64,000 nt of DNA, from NCBI RefSeq assembly GCF_001423105.1, contig NZ_LMNV01000002.1:1740424-1804423 (forward strand), in the 5' to 3' direction. The first letter of the stretch is position 1. Each line of letters opens with the position of its first letter. The notes beneath the pieces are model-generated. The model was not told the DNA's origin. It saw nothing but the letters and a program-made list of their open reading frames with translations, and did not search any database. The translations under genes and the position numbers were made by a program. The stretch comes from Frondihabitans sp. Leaf304 (GTDB lineage: Bacteria > Actinomycetota > Actinomycetes > Actinomycetales > Microbacteriaceae). Shown here one piece after another: positions 25,072 to 33,346 of the stretch.

Positions 25072-26328
25072 ATGAAAAAGAAGAAGTCTGTAGCGATCGG
25101 AGCGATCGCCCTGCTGGCCGCTGGTGCCGGACTCACAGGGTGTTCGTCCTCGTCGTCATCGTCCGGGCCCGTCGATTTGACCGTCTGGACGGGATTCACC
25201 GGCGGCGACGCCCCGGGCTACAAGCAGATCGTCAAGGACTTCAACGCCTCGCAGTCCAAGGTGAAGGTCACGATGACGGTTCAGCCGTGGGACACCATCC
25301 AGCAGAAGCTGCCGTCGGCCTGGCTCACCGGGACTGGCCCGGACATCGCGGCGCCGGCGCCCGATCCCAATGTGATCGCTCAATACGTCAAGACGAACTC
25401 GGTTCTGCCACTCACCGCCACGGGCTCGGGAGACACGAAGATCAACACCTCGAAGTTCGCCTCGGCGTTGACGAAGGAGTTCACCTACAACGGCAAGCTC
25501 TATGCGGTTCCGGCCAACTACGCCACGCTGAGCCTCTACTACAACAAGAAGCTGTTCAAGGCAGCTGGCATCGCCTCGGCCCCCACCACCGTCGCCGAGT
25601 TCCAGGCCGATGCAAAGAAGCTCACGACCGGCGGCACGTACGGGCTCTCCCTGGCCGACAACAACACCATTCAGATGTGGCCGATTCTGCAGTGGCTGTC
25701 CGGCGGCGAGGTCACCGACAGCAAGAACTGCAGCGCCCTCCAGACGCAGGCCAGCATCGACAGCCTGCAGCCGTGGGTCACCCTCGTCAAAGACGACAAG
25801 ATCTCGCCCGTGGGCCAGTCGGGCGCCGAGGCCGACTCGTTGTTCTCCGCAGGCAAGGCGGCTATGGAGATCAACGGCCCCTGGGCCGCCCCCGGCTACA
25901 AGTCGGCGGGGATCGACCTGGGGATCGCCAAGATCCCCGTCGGCGACGACGGCACCAACGTCACTCTCGGGAGCACGGCACCGCTTGCGATCTCGGCAAA
26001 GACGAAGCACCCGACCGAGGCGCAGCAGTTCCTGGCCTACTGGACCTCGAAAAGCACCCAGCTGAAGTTCTCGAAGAGCACCGGGTTTCCGCCGCTGCGA
26101 ACCGACCTGAGCGATAATGCGACCCTGAAGGCCGACCCCACCGTCTCGGTGTTCGCGAGCCAGGTACCCGATGCGCGGCTCTACCTGCCCCAGGTCCCCA
26201 GTGCCACGCAGGTCGACGCGAACGGCTACGTGCCCTTCATCCAGAAAGTCACCCGCGACGGCGATGTCTCCGCCGACGCCACGAGCGCCGCCGCGACCAT
26301 CAACCAGTTGACGGGCTGCTCGAGCTGA
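25072..26328 (+). CDS. Sugar ABC transporter substrate-binding lipoprotein
   Basis: A 418-residue family-1 extracellular binding protein. The signal peptide is basic (MKKKKS) and ends in the lipobox LTGC with Cys24 as lipid anchor, followed by a Ser-rich linker. The MalE-like fold is indicated by VDLTVWTGFTGGD, GKLYAVPANYATLSLYYNKKLF and LFSAGKAAMEINGPWA. AAAGGAGAG precedes the ATG. It heads an operon with two permeases and two glycosidases. No ATPase gene is present, so a shared MsiK-like ATPase is expected elsewhere. The sugar is probably an oligosaccharide, by context. Confidence 0.92.
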   Translation: MKKKKSVAIGAIALLAAGAGLTGCSSSSSSSGPVDLTVWTGFTGGDAPGYKQIVKDFNASQSKVKVTMTVQPWDTIQQKLPSAWLTGTGPDIAAPAPDPNVIAQYVKTNSVLPLTATGSGDTKINTSKFASALTKEFTYNGKLYAVPANYATLSLYYNKKLFKAAGIASAPTTVAEFQADAKKLTTGGTYGLSLADNNTIQMWPILQWLSGGEVTDSKNCSALQTQASIDSLQPWVTLVKDDKISPVGQSGAEADSLFSAGKAAMEINGPWAAPGYKSAGIDLGIAKIPVGDDGTNVTLGSTAPLAISAKTKHPTEAQQFLAYWTSKSTQLKFSKSTGFPPLRTDLSDNATLKADPTVSVFASQVPDARLYLPQVPSATQVDANGYVPFIQKVTRDGDVSADATSAAATINQLTGCSS

Positions 26329-27260
26329 TGACCACCGGAGACACCACGTGGGGCGTCAAGGCGACGCCCCACGCCCGGACCCCGGCCCGGACGCCCCGGT
26401 GGAGGTCACGCCCCGCGTGGCTCTTCATGGCCCCGAGTCTCGCGATTCTCGGCGTGTTCGTGCTCTGGCCCATTGTTCGCTCCTTCTGGTACAGCCTGCA
26501 CACCTGGACCGTCGGTGCCACCGATCAACCCTTCATCGGCTTCGACAACTACGTGCAGCTGACCCGGGATCCTCAGTTCTGGGGAGCGCTGCTCCACACG
26601 GTCGAGATCACGGCCGTCTCCGTGCTCCTCCTGCTCGTGATCGGTTTCTTCCTCGCGCTGGCACTCGCTTCCGAGAACCTCGTCACCCGGATCATCCGGT
26701 CGGCGTTCTTCTTTCCCTACGTGGTGTCACTGACCGCAGCAGGTCTGGTGTGGCGATTCCTTCTGGATCCCAACATCGGTCTCGTCGACGGCCTCTCCAA
26801 AGCCCTCGGCTGGGGAGCCCCGGCGTGGTTGGCCTCCACCACACTCGCACTGCCGACGATCATCTTCGTATCGATCTGGAAGAACGTCGGCTTCGTCATG
26901 ATCATCCTGGTGGCAGGCCTCAAGGGGGTTCCCGAAGACCAGTACGAAGCGGCCCGGCTCGACGGTGCCAGTCGTGGTCAGCTGGTTCGTTTCGTCACAC
27001 TGCCAGCCCTCCGCCCCACGATCCTGTTCGTCAGCGTCATCCTGACCATCCAGTCGCTCCAGCTCTTCGACCTGGTCTACGTGATGACGGGCGGGGGGCC
27101 GCTCTTCACCACGGACACTCTCGTGACCCTCCTCTTCCGCGACGGATTCGTGAACTTCCAAACCGGTTACGCGTCGGCGATCTCGTGGGTGCTGTTCCTG
27201 CTCATCGTGATCGTCTCCGCTCTTCAACTGAAATTCTTCAGGTACAACGATGTCGACTGA
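26328..27260 (+). CDS. Sugar ABC transporter permease (MalF type)
   Basis: A 310-residue inner-membrane permease with about six segments. The cytoplasmic EAA loop that contacts the ATPase reads EDQYEAARLDGASRGQLVRFVTLPAL. The start shares one base with the preceding stop (TGATG). The N-terminal 40 residues are Arg/Pro-rich and cytoplasmic. It pairs with the MalG-type permease downstream, which it overlaps by 11 bp. Confidence 0.93.
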   Translation: MTTGDTTWGVKATPHARTPARTPRWRSRPAWLFMAPSLAILGVFVLWPIVRSFWYSLHTWTVGATDQPFIGFDNYVQLTRDPQFWGALLHTVEITAVSVLLLLVIGFFLALALASENLVTRIIRSAFFFPYVVSLTAAGLVWRFLLDPNIGLVDGLSKALGWGAPAWLASTTLALPTIIFVSIWKNVGFVMIILVAGLKGVPEDQYEAARLDGASRGQLVRFVTLPALRPTILFVSVILTIQSLQLFDLVYVMTGGGPLFTTDTLVTLLFRDGFVNFQTGYASAISWVLFLLIVIVSALQLKFFRYNDVD

Positions 27261-28143
27261 GACTCTGACCCCCGCACCCGCGCCGCCCCGGACCGCCCCG
27301 GATCAACGCCGGCAGCCGATCCGAGGCCGGGGCAATGGCCTCGACATCGTCAAATGGGTTGCCGTCGCCGCCGGCGTGATCGTCGCCGTCGTGCCGTTCA
27401 TCTGGATGATCGGCACCTCGTTCCGCAGCGAGGCCGACCTCTTCGCACACCCCGCCAGCCTTCTCCCCACCCAGTGGACCCTGCACGGCTACAAAGGGGT
27501 CTGGGACCAGCTGCCGTTCCTGCGCCTACTCCTGAACACGGTTGTCTTCGCCGGCGTGACCACGATTCTCACCCTGCTCTTCGACTCGATGTGCGCCTAC
27601 GCACTGGCTCGTCTCGACTTCCGGGGCAAGACCATCGCGTTCTGGCTCGTGCTCGTCACGTTGATGGTGCCCTTCCAGGTGACTCTCATCCCGGTCTTCA
27701 TCGAGCTCTTCCACCTCGGGTGGCTGAACACTTATCACGGGCTCATCATCCCCCGTGCCACGAGCGCCTTCGGGATCTTCCTGTTCCGCCAGTTCTTCAT
27801 CTCCATCCCGAGAGAACTCGACGAGGCAGCTCGCCTGGACGGCGCGAGCCACTTCAAAATCTACCGAAGCATCATCCTGCCGCTCTCGAAGCCGGCCATC
27901 GCGACCGTGGCGCTGCTGAACTTCACCGCCCTGTGGAACGACCTGCTGTGGCCCCTCGTCGTCACGAGTTCGCCCGACCTGCAGACACTGCCGGCAGGGC
28001 TCGCCCTCTTCGGCGGGCAGCACGTCACCGATCACGCGGTCCTGCTCGCCGGCGCGGTCATCTCGCTGATCCCCATTGCCATCGCCTTCTTCCTCGCGCA
28101 GCGCTTCTTCGTCGCGGGCATCTCTAACACCGGATTGAAGTAA
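27250..28143 (+). CDS. Sugar ABC transporter permease (MalG type)
   Basis: A 297-residue permease with six predicted segments. The EAA loop is PRELDEAARLDGASHFKIYRSIILPL. A Pro/Arg-rich cytoplasmic lead of about 35 residues precedes the first segment. The start overlaps the MalF-type gene, and GH1 begins 5 bp after its stop, consistent with one transcript. Confidence 0.93.
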   Translation: MSTETLTPAPAPPRTAPDQRRQPIRGRGNGLDIVKWVAVAAGVIVAVVPFIWMIGTSFRSEADLFAHPASLLPTQWTLHGYKGVWDQLPFLRLLLNTVVFAGVTTILTLLFDSMCAYALARLDFRGKTIAFWLVLVTLMVPFQVTLIPVFIELFHLGWLNTYHGLIIPRATSAFGIFLFRQFFISIPRELDEAARLDGASHFKIYRSIILPLSKPAIATVALLNFTALWNDLLWPLVVTSSPDLQTLPAGLALFGGQHVTDHAVLLAGAVISLIPIAIAFFLAQRFFVAGISNTGLK

Positions 28144-28148
28144 GACCC

Positions 28149-29474
28149 ATGACAGACCCCTTTTTCGCCTCAGGAGAGCTCCGCTGGCTCCTCGGCATCG
28201 AAGACACCTGCGTCTATCCACCCGTCGGCTCTGCCATGGGAGCACTCGACGAGCACCGCCTCACCGGTCACGACGATCACTGGCGAGAGGACTTCGACCG
28301 CATCAAGGCACTCGGGGCAACCGGGTTCCGGTACGGGGTCAGCTGGCCACTCGTGCATACGGCCCCGGGGGAGTTCCGCTGGGAGTCACTCGACGAACGC
28401 CTGGACTACGCCGTCAAGACCCTCGGTCTCGTCGTGGTAGCCGACCTGGTCCACTACGGGACGCCCACGTGGCTGACCCGGTCGTTCGCCGACGATCGCT
28501 ACGCCGAGACCGTGGCCGAGTTCGCCGGCGCATTCGCGGAGCGCTACCGCGGTGTCGTCGACCACATCACTCCCCTGAACGAACCGCTCACCACCGCCTC
28601 GTTCTGCGGCCTCCGGGGTGTCTGGCCGCCGGCGCTCACCGGCTGGGACGGATGGACCGAGGTCACCGTCTCCATCGTCGACGGCATCCGACAGAGCATC
28701 AGCGCGATTCGAGGCGCCAATCCGGACGCCGTGATCGTGCATGTCGAGGCATCTGCCCTGTATTCGGCATCAGACCCCGCATTGGAGGCCGACGTTGCGC
28801 ACCACGAAGCAATCGCTCGGCTCCCCCTGGAGTTGCTCCTGGGTCGAGTCACCGAGGATCACCCGTACAGGCAGTACCTCGTCGACCACGGCGCCTCTCA
28901 GTCGACTCTCGAACGACTCACTCGAGACGTTCCCACGATCGACGTCCTCGGGGTGAACTACTACCCCGATCTCACCCCGCGCATTCTTCGAGGCTCACCC
29001 GGCTCTCCCCGCCAGGTGACGGAAAACAGAGGCGCGGCGGGGCTGCAACACGTTTTGGAGGACGCCCTGCGAAGGTACGGTCTCCCGATCGTCATCACGG
29101 AGACCAGCATCGAGGGCAGCGAGCAGGAACGCCAGTCATGGCTGCAGCAATCGGCAGCCCTCGTCCGGACTATGAACGCGGCGGGGTGCGACATCCGCGG
29201 CTACACCTGGTGGCCTCTTCTCGACTTCGTCGACTGGTCGTATGCCTCGGGCGGCCGGAACGTGGAGGAGTTCGTCCTCGACCCGAGCGGCGACCTGCCG
29301 GCGGACCAGGAGCGATTCGCCGATTCGACGGATGAGACGAGCCTCTTCTTCCGGCGAATGGGCATCGTTTCCGTCACCGACTCGCAGTCGACTCGCCAGA
29401 ACACGAGTGCGGCGAGCAGCTTCCAGGAGGAAGCCGAATGGACGCCGGCGAACGGAGATGTTCGTGTCGGTTGA
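28149..29474 (+). CDS. Clan-A beta-glycosidase (GH1-like)
   Basis: A cytoplasmic glycosidase of 441 residues with no signal peptide. The acid/base motif is TPLNEP and the nucleophile motif ITETS, as in family 1 beta-glucosidases and relatives. The N-terminal region (GATGFRYGVSWPLVH) and YTWWPLLDFVDWSYASGG also fit the (beta/alpha)8 fold. It is somewhat short and divergent for GH1, so a related clan-A family is possible. It presumably hydrolyses the disaccharide or oligosaccharide imported by the upstream transporter. Confidence 0.82.
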   Translation: MTDPFFASGELRWLLGIEDTCVYPPVGSAMGALDEHRLTGHDDHWREDFDRIKALGATGFRYGVSWPLVHTAPGEFRWESLDERLDYAVKTLGLVVVADLVHYGTPTWLTRSFADDRYAETVAEFAGAFAERYRGVVDHITPLNEPLTTASFCGLRGVWPPALTGWDGWTEVTVSIVDGIRQSISAIRGANPDAVIVHVEASALYSASDPALEADVAHHEAIARLPLELLLGRVTEDHPYRQYLVDHGASQSTLERLTRDVPTIDVLGVNYYPDLTPRILRGSPGSPRQVTENRGAAGLQHVLEDALRRYGLPIVITETSIEGSEQERQSWLQQSAALVRTMNAAGCDIRGYTWWPLLDFVDWSYASGGRNVEEFVLDPSGDLPADQERFADSTDETSLFFRRMGIVSVTDSQSTRQNTSAASSFQEEAEWTPANGDVRVG

Positions 29475-31290
29475 CACCCTCTCGGCCGAGGCCCTGGCCG
29501 CGCAGGCGCATGATGCGCACTACCCCCGCCCGCAGCTCATCCGCCGAGACTGGCAGAACCTCGACGGCGTCTGGCGTTTCGCCATCGACGACGACGATCG
29601 CGGGCTCACCGAGCAATGGTGGTTGCCAGAACACGCCTTCCCCGAAACGATCATCGTCCCGTTTCCGCCGGAGTCGAACGCCTCGGGAATAGGAGTCGAC
29701 GGGATCCATGACGTCGTCTGGTACCAGCGGGAGATCTCGTGGGACGACGTCGTAACCGCCGGCTACGACGAGAACGACAGGCCCCGTCTCGTGCTCCACT
29801 TCGGTGCGGTCGACTACCGTGCCACAGTGTGGCTGGACGGAGCGCAGGTCGCCCAGCACGAGGGGGGTCACACCCCCTTTTCGCTCGTGGTGCCAATCCA
29901 GCCTGGGAACGCCGGCTATACCGTGACCGTCCGCGCCGAGGATTACGCCGCCGACGTCGGCCAACCTCGCGGCAAACAGGACTGGCAGAGCGACGCGCAC
30001 GTCATCTGGTACCGCAGGACAACCGGCATCTGGCAGAGCGTGTGGCTCGAGGCCACACCCGCCGTCGCTGTCGAGAAGCTCCACTGGACGGCCGATGTGC
30101 CCGGGGCACGGGTGGTCTGCGAACTGCGACTCACGGCACCGCCCCTGTCAGGCGACACTGTTCGCATCACGCTCACCCACGGCGAGGTCGTACTCGCGGA
30201 CGTCGGTGCCTCGCTCGTCGGGCAACGTGCCACGGTCACCCTCGACCTCCCCCAGCAGGCGAACGGACAGGACTACGAGCGATTGCTCTGGTCACCCGAT
30301 AATCCCTCCCTCATCACCGCCGATGTCACAGTCGGCCGCGACCGAGTCGTCAGCTACTTCGGACTGCGGACGACCTCGATAGCCAACCGTTCCTTCTTAT
30401 TGAACGAACGCCCCGTTTACATCCGCTCCGTTCTCAGCCAGGGTTTCTGGCCCACTTCTCATCTGGCCGCCCCGAGCCCCGAGGTACTCCGGGACGAAGT
30501 CGCGTGGATCCTTCGACTGGGATTCAACAGCGCCCGCGTGCATCAAAAGATGGAGGATCCGAGATTCCTCTATTGGGCGGACCGCCTGGGTCTCATGCTC
30601 TGGGCAGAAGCGCCTGCCGCCTACGAGTTCTCGCCGACGGCAGTCTCGCGCACGACGCGGGAGTGGCTGGACGTCGTCGATCGTGATCGCTCGCACCCCT
30701 CGATCGTCACGTGGGTTCCGATGAACGAGAGCTGGGGCATTCAGCACATCGCCCACGACCCGCGTCAGGTCGCGTTCGCCGGGGCGCTGACGGCACTGAC
30801 CAGAGCTATCGACCCCACCAGGCCTGTGATCTCCAACGATGGGTGGGAACACGTCGACTCCGACATCCTCACCGTGCACGACTACGACTCCGACCAAGCC
30901 GTCCTGACCGACCGGTACGCCGACCCCAATCTTCGCGCGAACCTCATGAACGGGCTCGGTCCTGCCGGGCGTCGAATGACAGTCACCGGGTCGATCCGAG
31001 ACGACGCCCCGGTGATGGTCACGGAATTCGGCGGCATCACGTACTCGCCCGGTGCTCGGGCCGAGGACGCATGGGGCTACTCTTCCGCCACATCCGCCGA
31101 GGATTTCCAGGCTCGTCTCCTGGCTGTCTACGAAGGGATCCGGGCTGGGCGCGCGGTCGTCGGATCCTGCTATACCCAGCTCACCGACACCATGCAGGAG
31201 GCGAACGGCCTTCTGACCGAGGATCGCGTACCCAAGCTGGATCCTGGCGTCATTCGTGCGATCGTGCAGGGCGGGCCGATGCCCGTCTGA
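29464..31290 (+). CDS. Glycoside hydrolase family 2 enzyme
   Basis: A cytoplasmic enzyme of 608 residues, beta-galactosidase/glucuronidase/mannosidase-like. An N-terminal sugar-binding jelly roll (LIRRDWQNLDGVWRFAIDDD onward) is followed by an Ig-like middle and a (beta/alpha)8 domain. The acid/base motif is VPMNESWG and the nucleophile lies in MVTEFGGITYS. It lacks the large C-terminal domains of LacZ. Two starts compete: ATG 29458, with GGAG touching it, and GTG 29464, with GGAG at 6 nt. The latter is chosen. It overlaps the GH1 gene by 11 bp. Confidence 0.86.
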   Translation: MSVDTLSAEALAAQAHDAHYPRPQLIRRDWQNLDGVWRFAIDDDDRGLTEQWWLPEHAFPETIIVPFPPESNASGIGVDGIHDVVWYQREISWDDVVTAGYDENDRPRLVLHFGAVDYRATVWLDGAQVAQHEGGHTPFSLVVPIQPGNAGYTVTVRAEDYAADVGQPRGKQDWQSDAHVIWYRRTTGIWQSVWLEATPAVAVEKLHWTADVPGARVVCELRLTAPPLSGDTVRITLTHGEVVLADVGASLVGQRATVTLDLPQQANGQDYERLLWSPDNPSLITADVTVGRDRVVSYFGLRTTSIANRSFLLNERPVYIRSVLSQGFWPTSHLAAPSPEVLRDEVAWILRLGFNSARVHQKMEDPRFLYWADRLGLMLWAEAPAAYEFSPTAVSRTTREWLDVVDRDRSHPSIVTWVPMNESWGIQHIAHDPRQVAFAGALTALTRAIDPTRPVISNDGWEHVDSDILTVHDYDSDQAVLTDRYADPNLRANLMNGLGPAGRRMTVTGSIRDDAPVMVTEFGGITYSPGARAEDAWGYSSATSAEDFQARLLAVYEGIRAGRAVVGSCYTQLTDTMQEANGLLTEDRVPKLDPGVIRAIVQGGPMPV

Positions 31291-31326
31291 GGAAAGCGAG
31301 TCGGGTCCAGTAGGTTGGGGCTCGAC

Positions 31327-31344
31327 TGGTCAATCGATCAAGCA
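31327..31344. promoter_or_regulatory. Probable LacI-type operator upstream of the lacI-type gene
   Basis: TGGTCAATCGATCAAGCA is centred on CG and matches the site at 25004-25021. It suggests autoregulation. Confidence 0.55.
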
Positions 31345-31355
31345 GAAGGGATCTC

Positions 31356-32411
31356 ATGGCCTCCACGAACGGGCGAAGGGTGACCCTCAAAGACGTCGCC
31401 GAGAAGGTCGGCGTGACTCCCGCCGCCGTGTCGATGGCGTTGCTCGACAACGGGCGCATCAGCGCCGAGAAGAAGATCGCGATCCGGCAGGCTGCGACTG
31501 AGTTGGGATACGTCGGGTCGTCGGCCGCGAGGGCGCTGCGCAACCAGAAGACGAACACCATCGCGCTCATCGTTCCTCTCACGGCGACACACGTGTTCGG
31601 CCACTCCTACTTCACGCACGTCCTGCAGGGTGTCACCGAAGCCTGCAACCGACGCGACGTTCAGACCCTCCTCGCCACCAACGCCGACGAGGCCCATGGG
31701 CTCGCCGCCTACGAACGCGTGCTTCGGGGCAACATGGTCGACGGTGCCGTCGTCACGAGCGCGGCGATCACCGATTCCACGGTTCAGCGCCTCTCACAGG
31801 GAGGCGTTCCGGTCGTCCTCATCGGTAATTTTCCGTACCTCGACGAGCCGGTGACGGTGGGAATCGACGACCGTGCCGCGTCAGCTCTCGCCACCAGGCA
31901 CCTCCTCGAGGTCCACGGCCGGAAGCGTCTGATCCATGTCGCCGGCCCGCGTGACCACCAGACCGGACTCGATCGCAGCCTCGGGTTCGCGGACGCCGTC
32001 CGCGAGGCGGGAGTCGACGAAGGCTCCCTCATCGTCGAGTCCGACCTCACCGAGCAGGGTGGGGCGACCGTCATCGACGAACTCGGCTCCCGTCTCGCCG
32101 ACTACGACGGGATGGTCTTCGCCAATGACGACATGGCATTCGGCGCCATCACCGCACTGACTCGGCTCGGTATCGGCGTGCCGACCGAGATGTCGGTTGT
32201 GGGTTTCGACGACTTCGGCCTGGCCCGTGTCGTCAGCCCGGGAATCAGCACGGTGAGGGTTCCGGTGGAGGAGATGGCCCGGGACGCCACGGAGCGACTT
32301 CTCCAGATCGTCGACGGCGTGCCCGGCTGGACCAGGCGAGACTTCGACGTGCAGTTCATCGCTCGGGAGTCGTGCGGCTGCTCGGCGACCGAGACGCCAA
32401 GAGAGCTCTAG
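31356..32411 (+). CDS. LacI-family repressor of the sugar operon
   Basis: A 351-residue regulator. The helix-turn-helix and hinge are at the N-terminus (VTLKDVAEKVGVTPAAVSMAL, then GYVGSSAARALRNQKTNTIALIVP). The periplasmic-binding-like effector domain follows, with RHLLEVHGRKRLIHVAGP and VVGFDDFGLARVVSPGISTV. The last residues contain RESCGCS. GAAGGG precedes the ATG. The gene follows GH2 with 65 bp between, and that gap holds a predicted operator. It is likely induced by a sugar or sugar phosphate derived from the imported glycoside. Confidence 0.93.
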   Translation: MASTNGRRVTLKDVAEKVGVTPAAVSMALLDNGRISAEKKIAIRQAATELGYVGSSAARALRNQKTNTIALIVPLTATHVFGHSYFTHVLQGVTEACNRRDVQTLLATNADEAHGLAAYERVLRGNMVDGAVVTSAAITDSTVQRLSQGGVPVVLIGNFPYLDEPVTVGIDDRAASALATRHLLEVHGRKRLIHVAGPRDHQTGLDRSLGFADAVREAGVDEGSLIVESDLTEQGGATVIDELGSRLADYDGMVFANDDMAFGAITALTRLGIGVPTEMSVVGFDDFGLARVVSPGISTVRVPVEEMARDATERLLQIVDGVPGWTRRDFDVQFIARESCGCSATETPREL

Positions 32412-32590
32412 GTCGGGCCGTCCCCGCCACACATGGCAGGCAGGGCTCGCCGGTCACACGCGTGTGCCCGCAGCCGAGAGGCCAAGGGCACACGTGCAGG
32501 CGATGCGCGCTCAGTTGATGGCGAACACCTGAGCCTGGTTGCCGTTGCAGTCGTACAGCTGAAGCGCTGTCTGGCCCGCGACCTCACGCG

Positions 32591-32635
32591 AATCGGCCAA
32601 CCTCACGCGCCGCGGCGCTGTGACGCTGGCCGATT
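32591..32635. repeat. Palindromic repeat family A, copy 2
   Basis: Perfect 9-bp arms AATCGGCCA and TGGCCGATT enclose the same 19-bp core as copy 1 (32606-32624). ACCTCACGCG precedes it. The rest of the 255-bp gap between lacI and the histone-like gene holds nothing I can identify. Confidence 0.7.
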
Positions 32636-32666
32636 CGCACGACTTCGCCGATCTACAGCCCGAGGG

Positions 32667-33089
32667 TCAGCTGCCGGAGCGCTCAAGCCGCTCGATCAGG
32701 CCGGCCTTGTTGAGCCGCGAGATACCCGTCAGACCCTTGGCCTTCGCGGTCGTGCGCAGGCTGATCATGGTCTGGGCGTGGAGGTCGTCCGACTCGGCGC
32801 TGTGCGGCAGCGGCGGCGTGTAGAGGGCGCCCGCCTTGGCCTCATCCGACTTCGGCGCCGCCGACTTGGATGCCGCCGACTTGGATGCCGCCGACTTCGG
32901 CGCCGCCGACTTGGCCGGAGTCGTCGCGAGGTCGGCCTTCGCCTTCTTCAAATCCTTCTTGAGGTCGTCGACGGGCGGGCGCTTCTTCTTCGCCACCTTC
33001 TTGGCGAGATCGCGGGCGTCCTTGACCGCCTCCTTCGCCTTGTCGTAGGCCTTCTCGGCAGACTTCTCGAGCTTCGTGGTCTTCGCCAT
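32667..33089 (-). CDS. Histone-H1-like protein with C-terminal SAP/Rho-N-like motif
   Basis: A very basic 140-residue protein. Residues 1-55 form a Lys/Ala-rich helix (EKAYDKAKEAVKDARDLAKK). A low-complexity tract follows with near-repeats of SAAPK and SAASK, encoded by a tandem 15-bp repeat around 32855-32920. The last 40 residues (ISLRTTAKAKGLTGISRLNKAGLIERL) resemble a SAP or Rho N-terminal helix-extended-loop-helix. Nucleoid binding is an inference from this composition. The start at 33089 has AAGGAGA upstream. Confidence 0.65.
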   Translation of the reverse strand: MAKTTKLEKSAEKAYDKAKEAVKDARDLAKKVAKKKRPPVDDLKKDLKKAKADLATTPAKSAAPKSAASKSAASKSAAPKSDEAKAGALYTPPLPHSAESDDLHAQTMISLRTTAKAKGLTGISRLNKAGLIERLERSGS

Positions 33090-33115
33090 AGGGGTCTCCT
33101 TCGTCCGGCTTTCCA

Positions 33116-33136
33116 TGCAGCCCGCGGAGGGCTGCA
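33116..33136 (-). promoter_or_regulatory. Hairpin in the 5' region of the histone-like gene
   Basis: Perfect 8-bp arms TGCAGCCC and GGGCTGCA with a 5-nt loop lie about 27 nt before the start codon. It could be a 5'-UTR structure or an operator. Confidence 0.4.
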
Positions 33137-33346
33137 CACCATGTACTACCGGCCATCTTTGTGCCTGCCGCTGAGTGCGAGCGGAATCTTTCGTGCATGC
33201 AGGGGCGACGACGGCCCCCGCACTGGGTGTAACCGTCGAGCCACGATATTGCGAGGCTAAAGCTTCAGGGTGCCTCGTTCGCAACCACGGGGATCCTCGT
33301 GGGCGCGACTCGGCACTGTCACGCGAGCCGTCCGAGGAGAGCTTCC

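Noticed and set aside
32850-32925. Intergenic tandem repeat
   Set aside because: The 15-bp repeats lie inside the coding region of the H1-like protein and encode its Ser/Ala/Lys tract.
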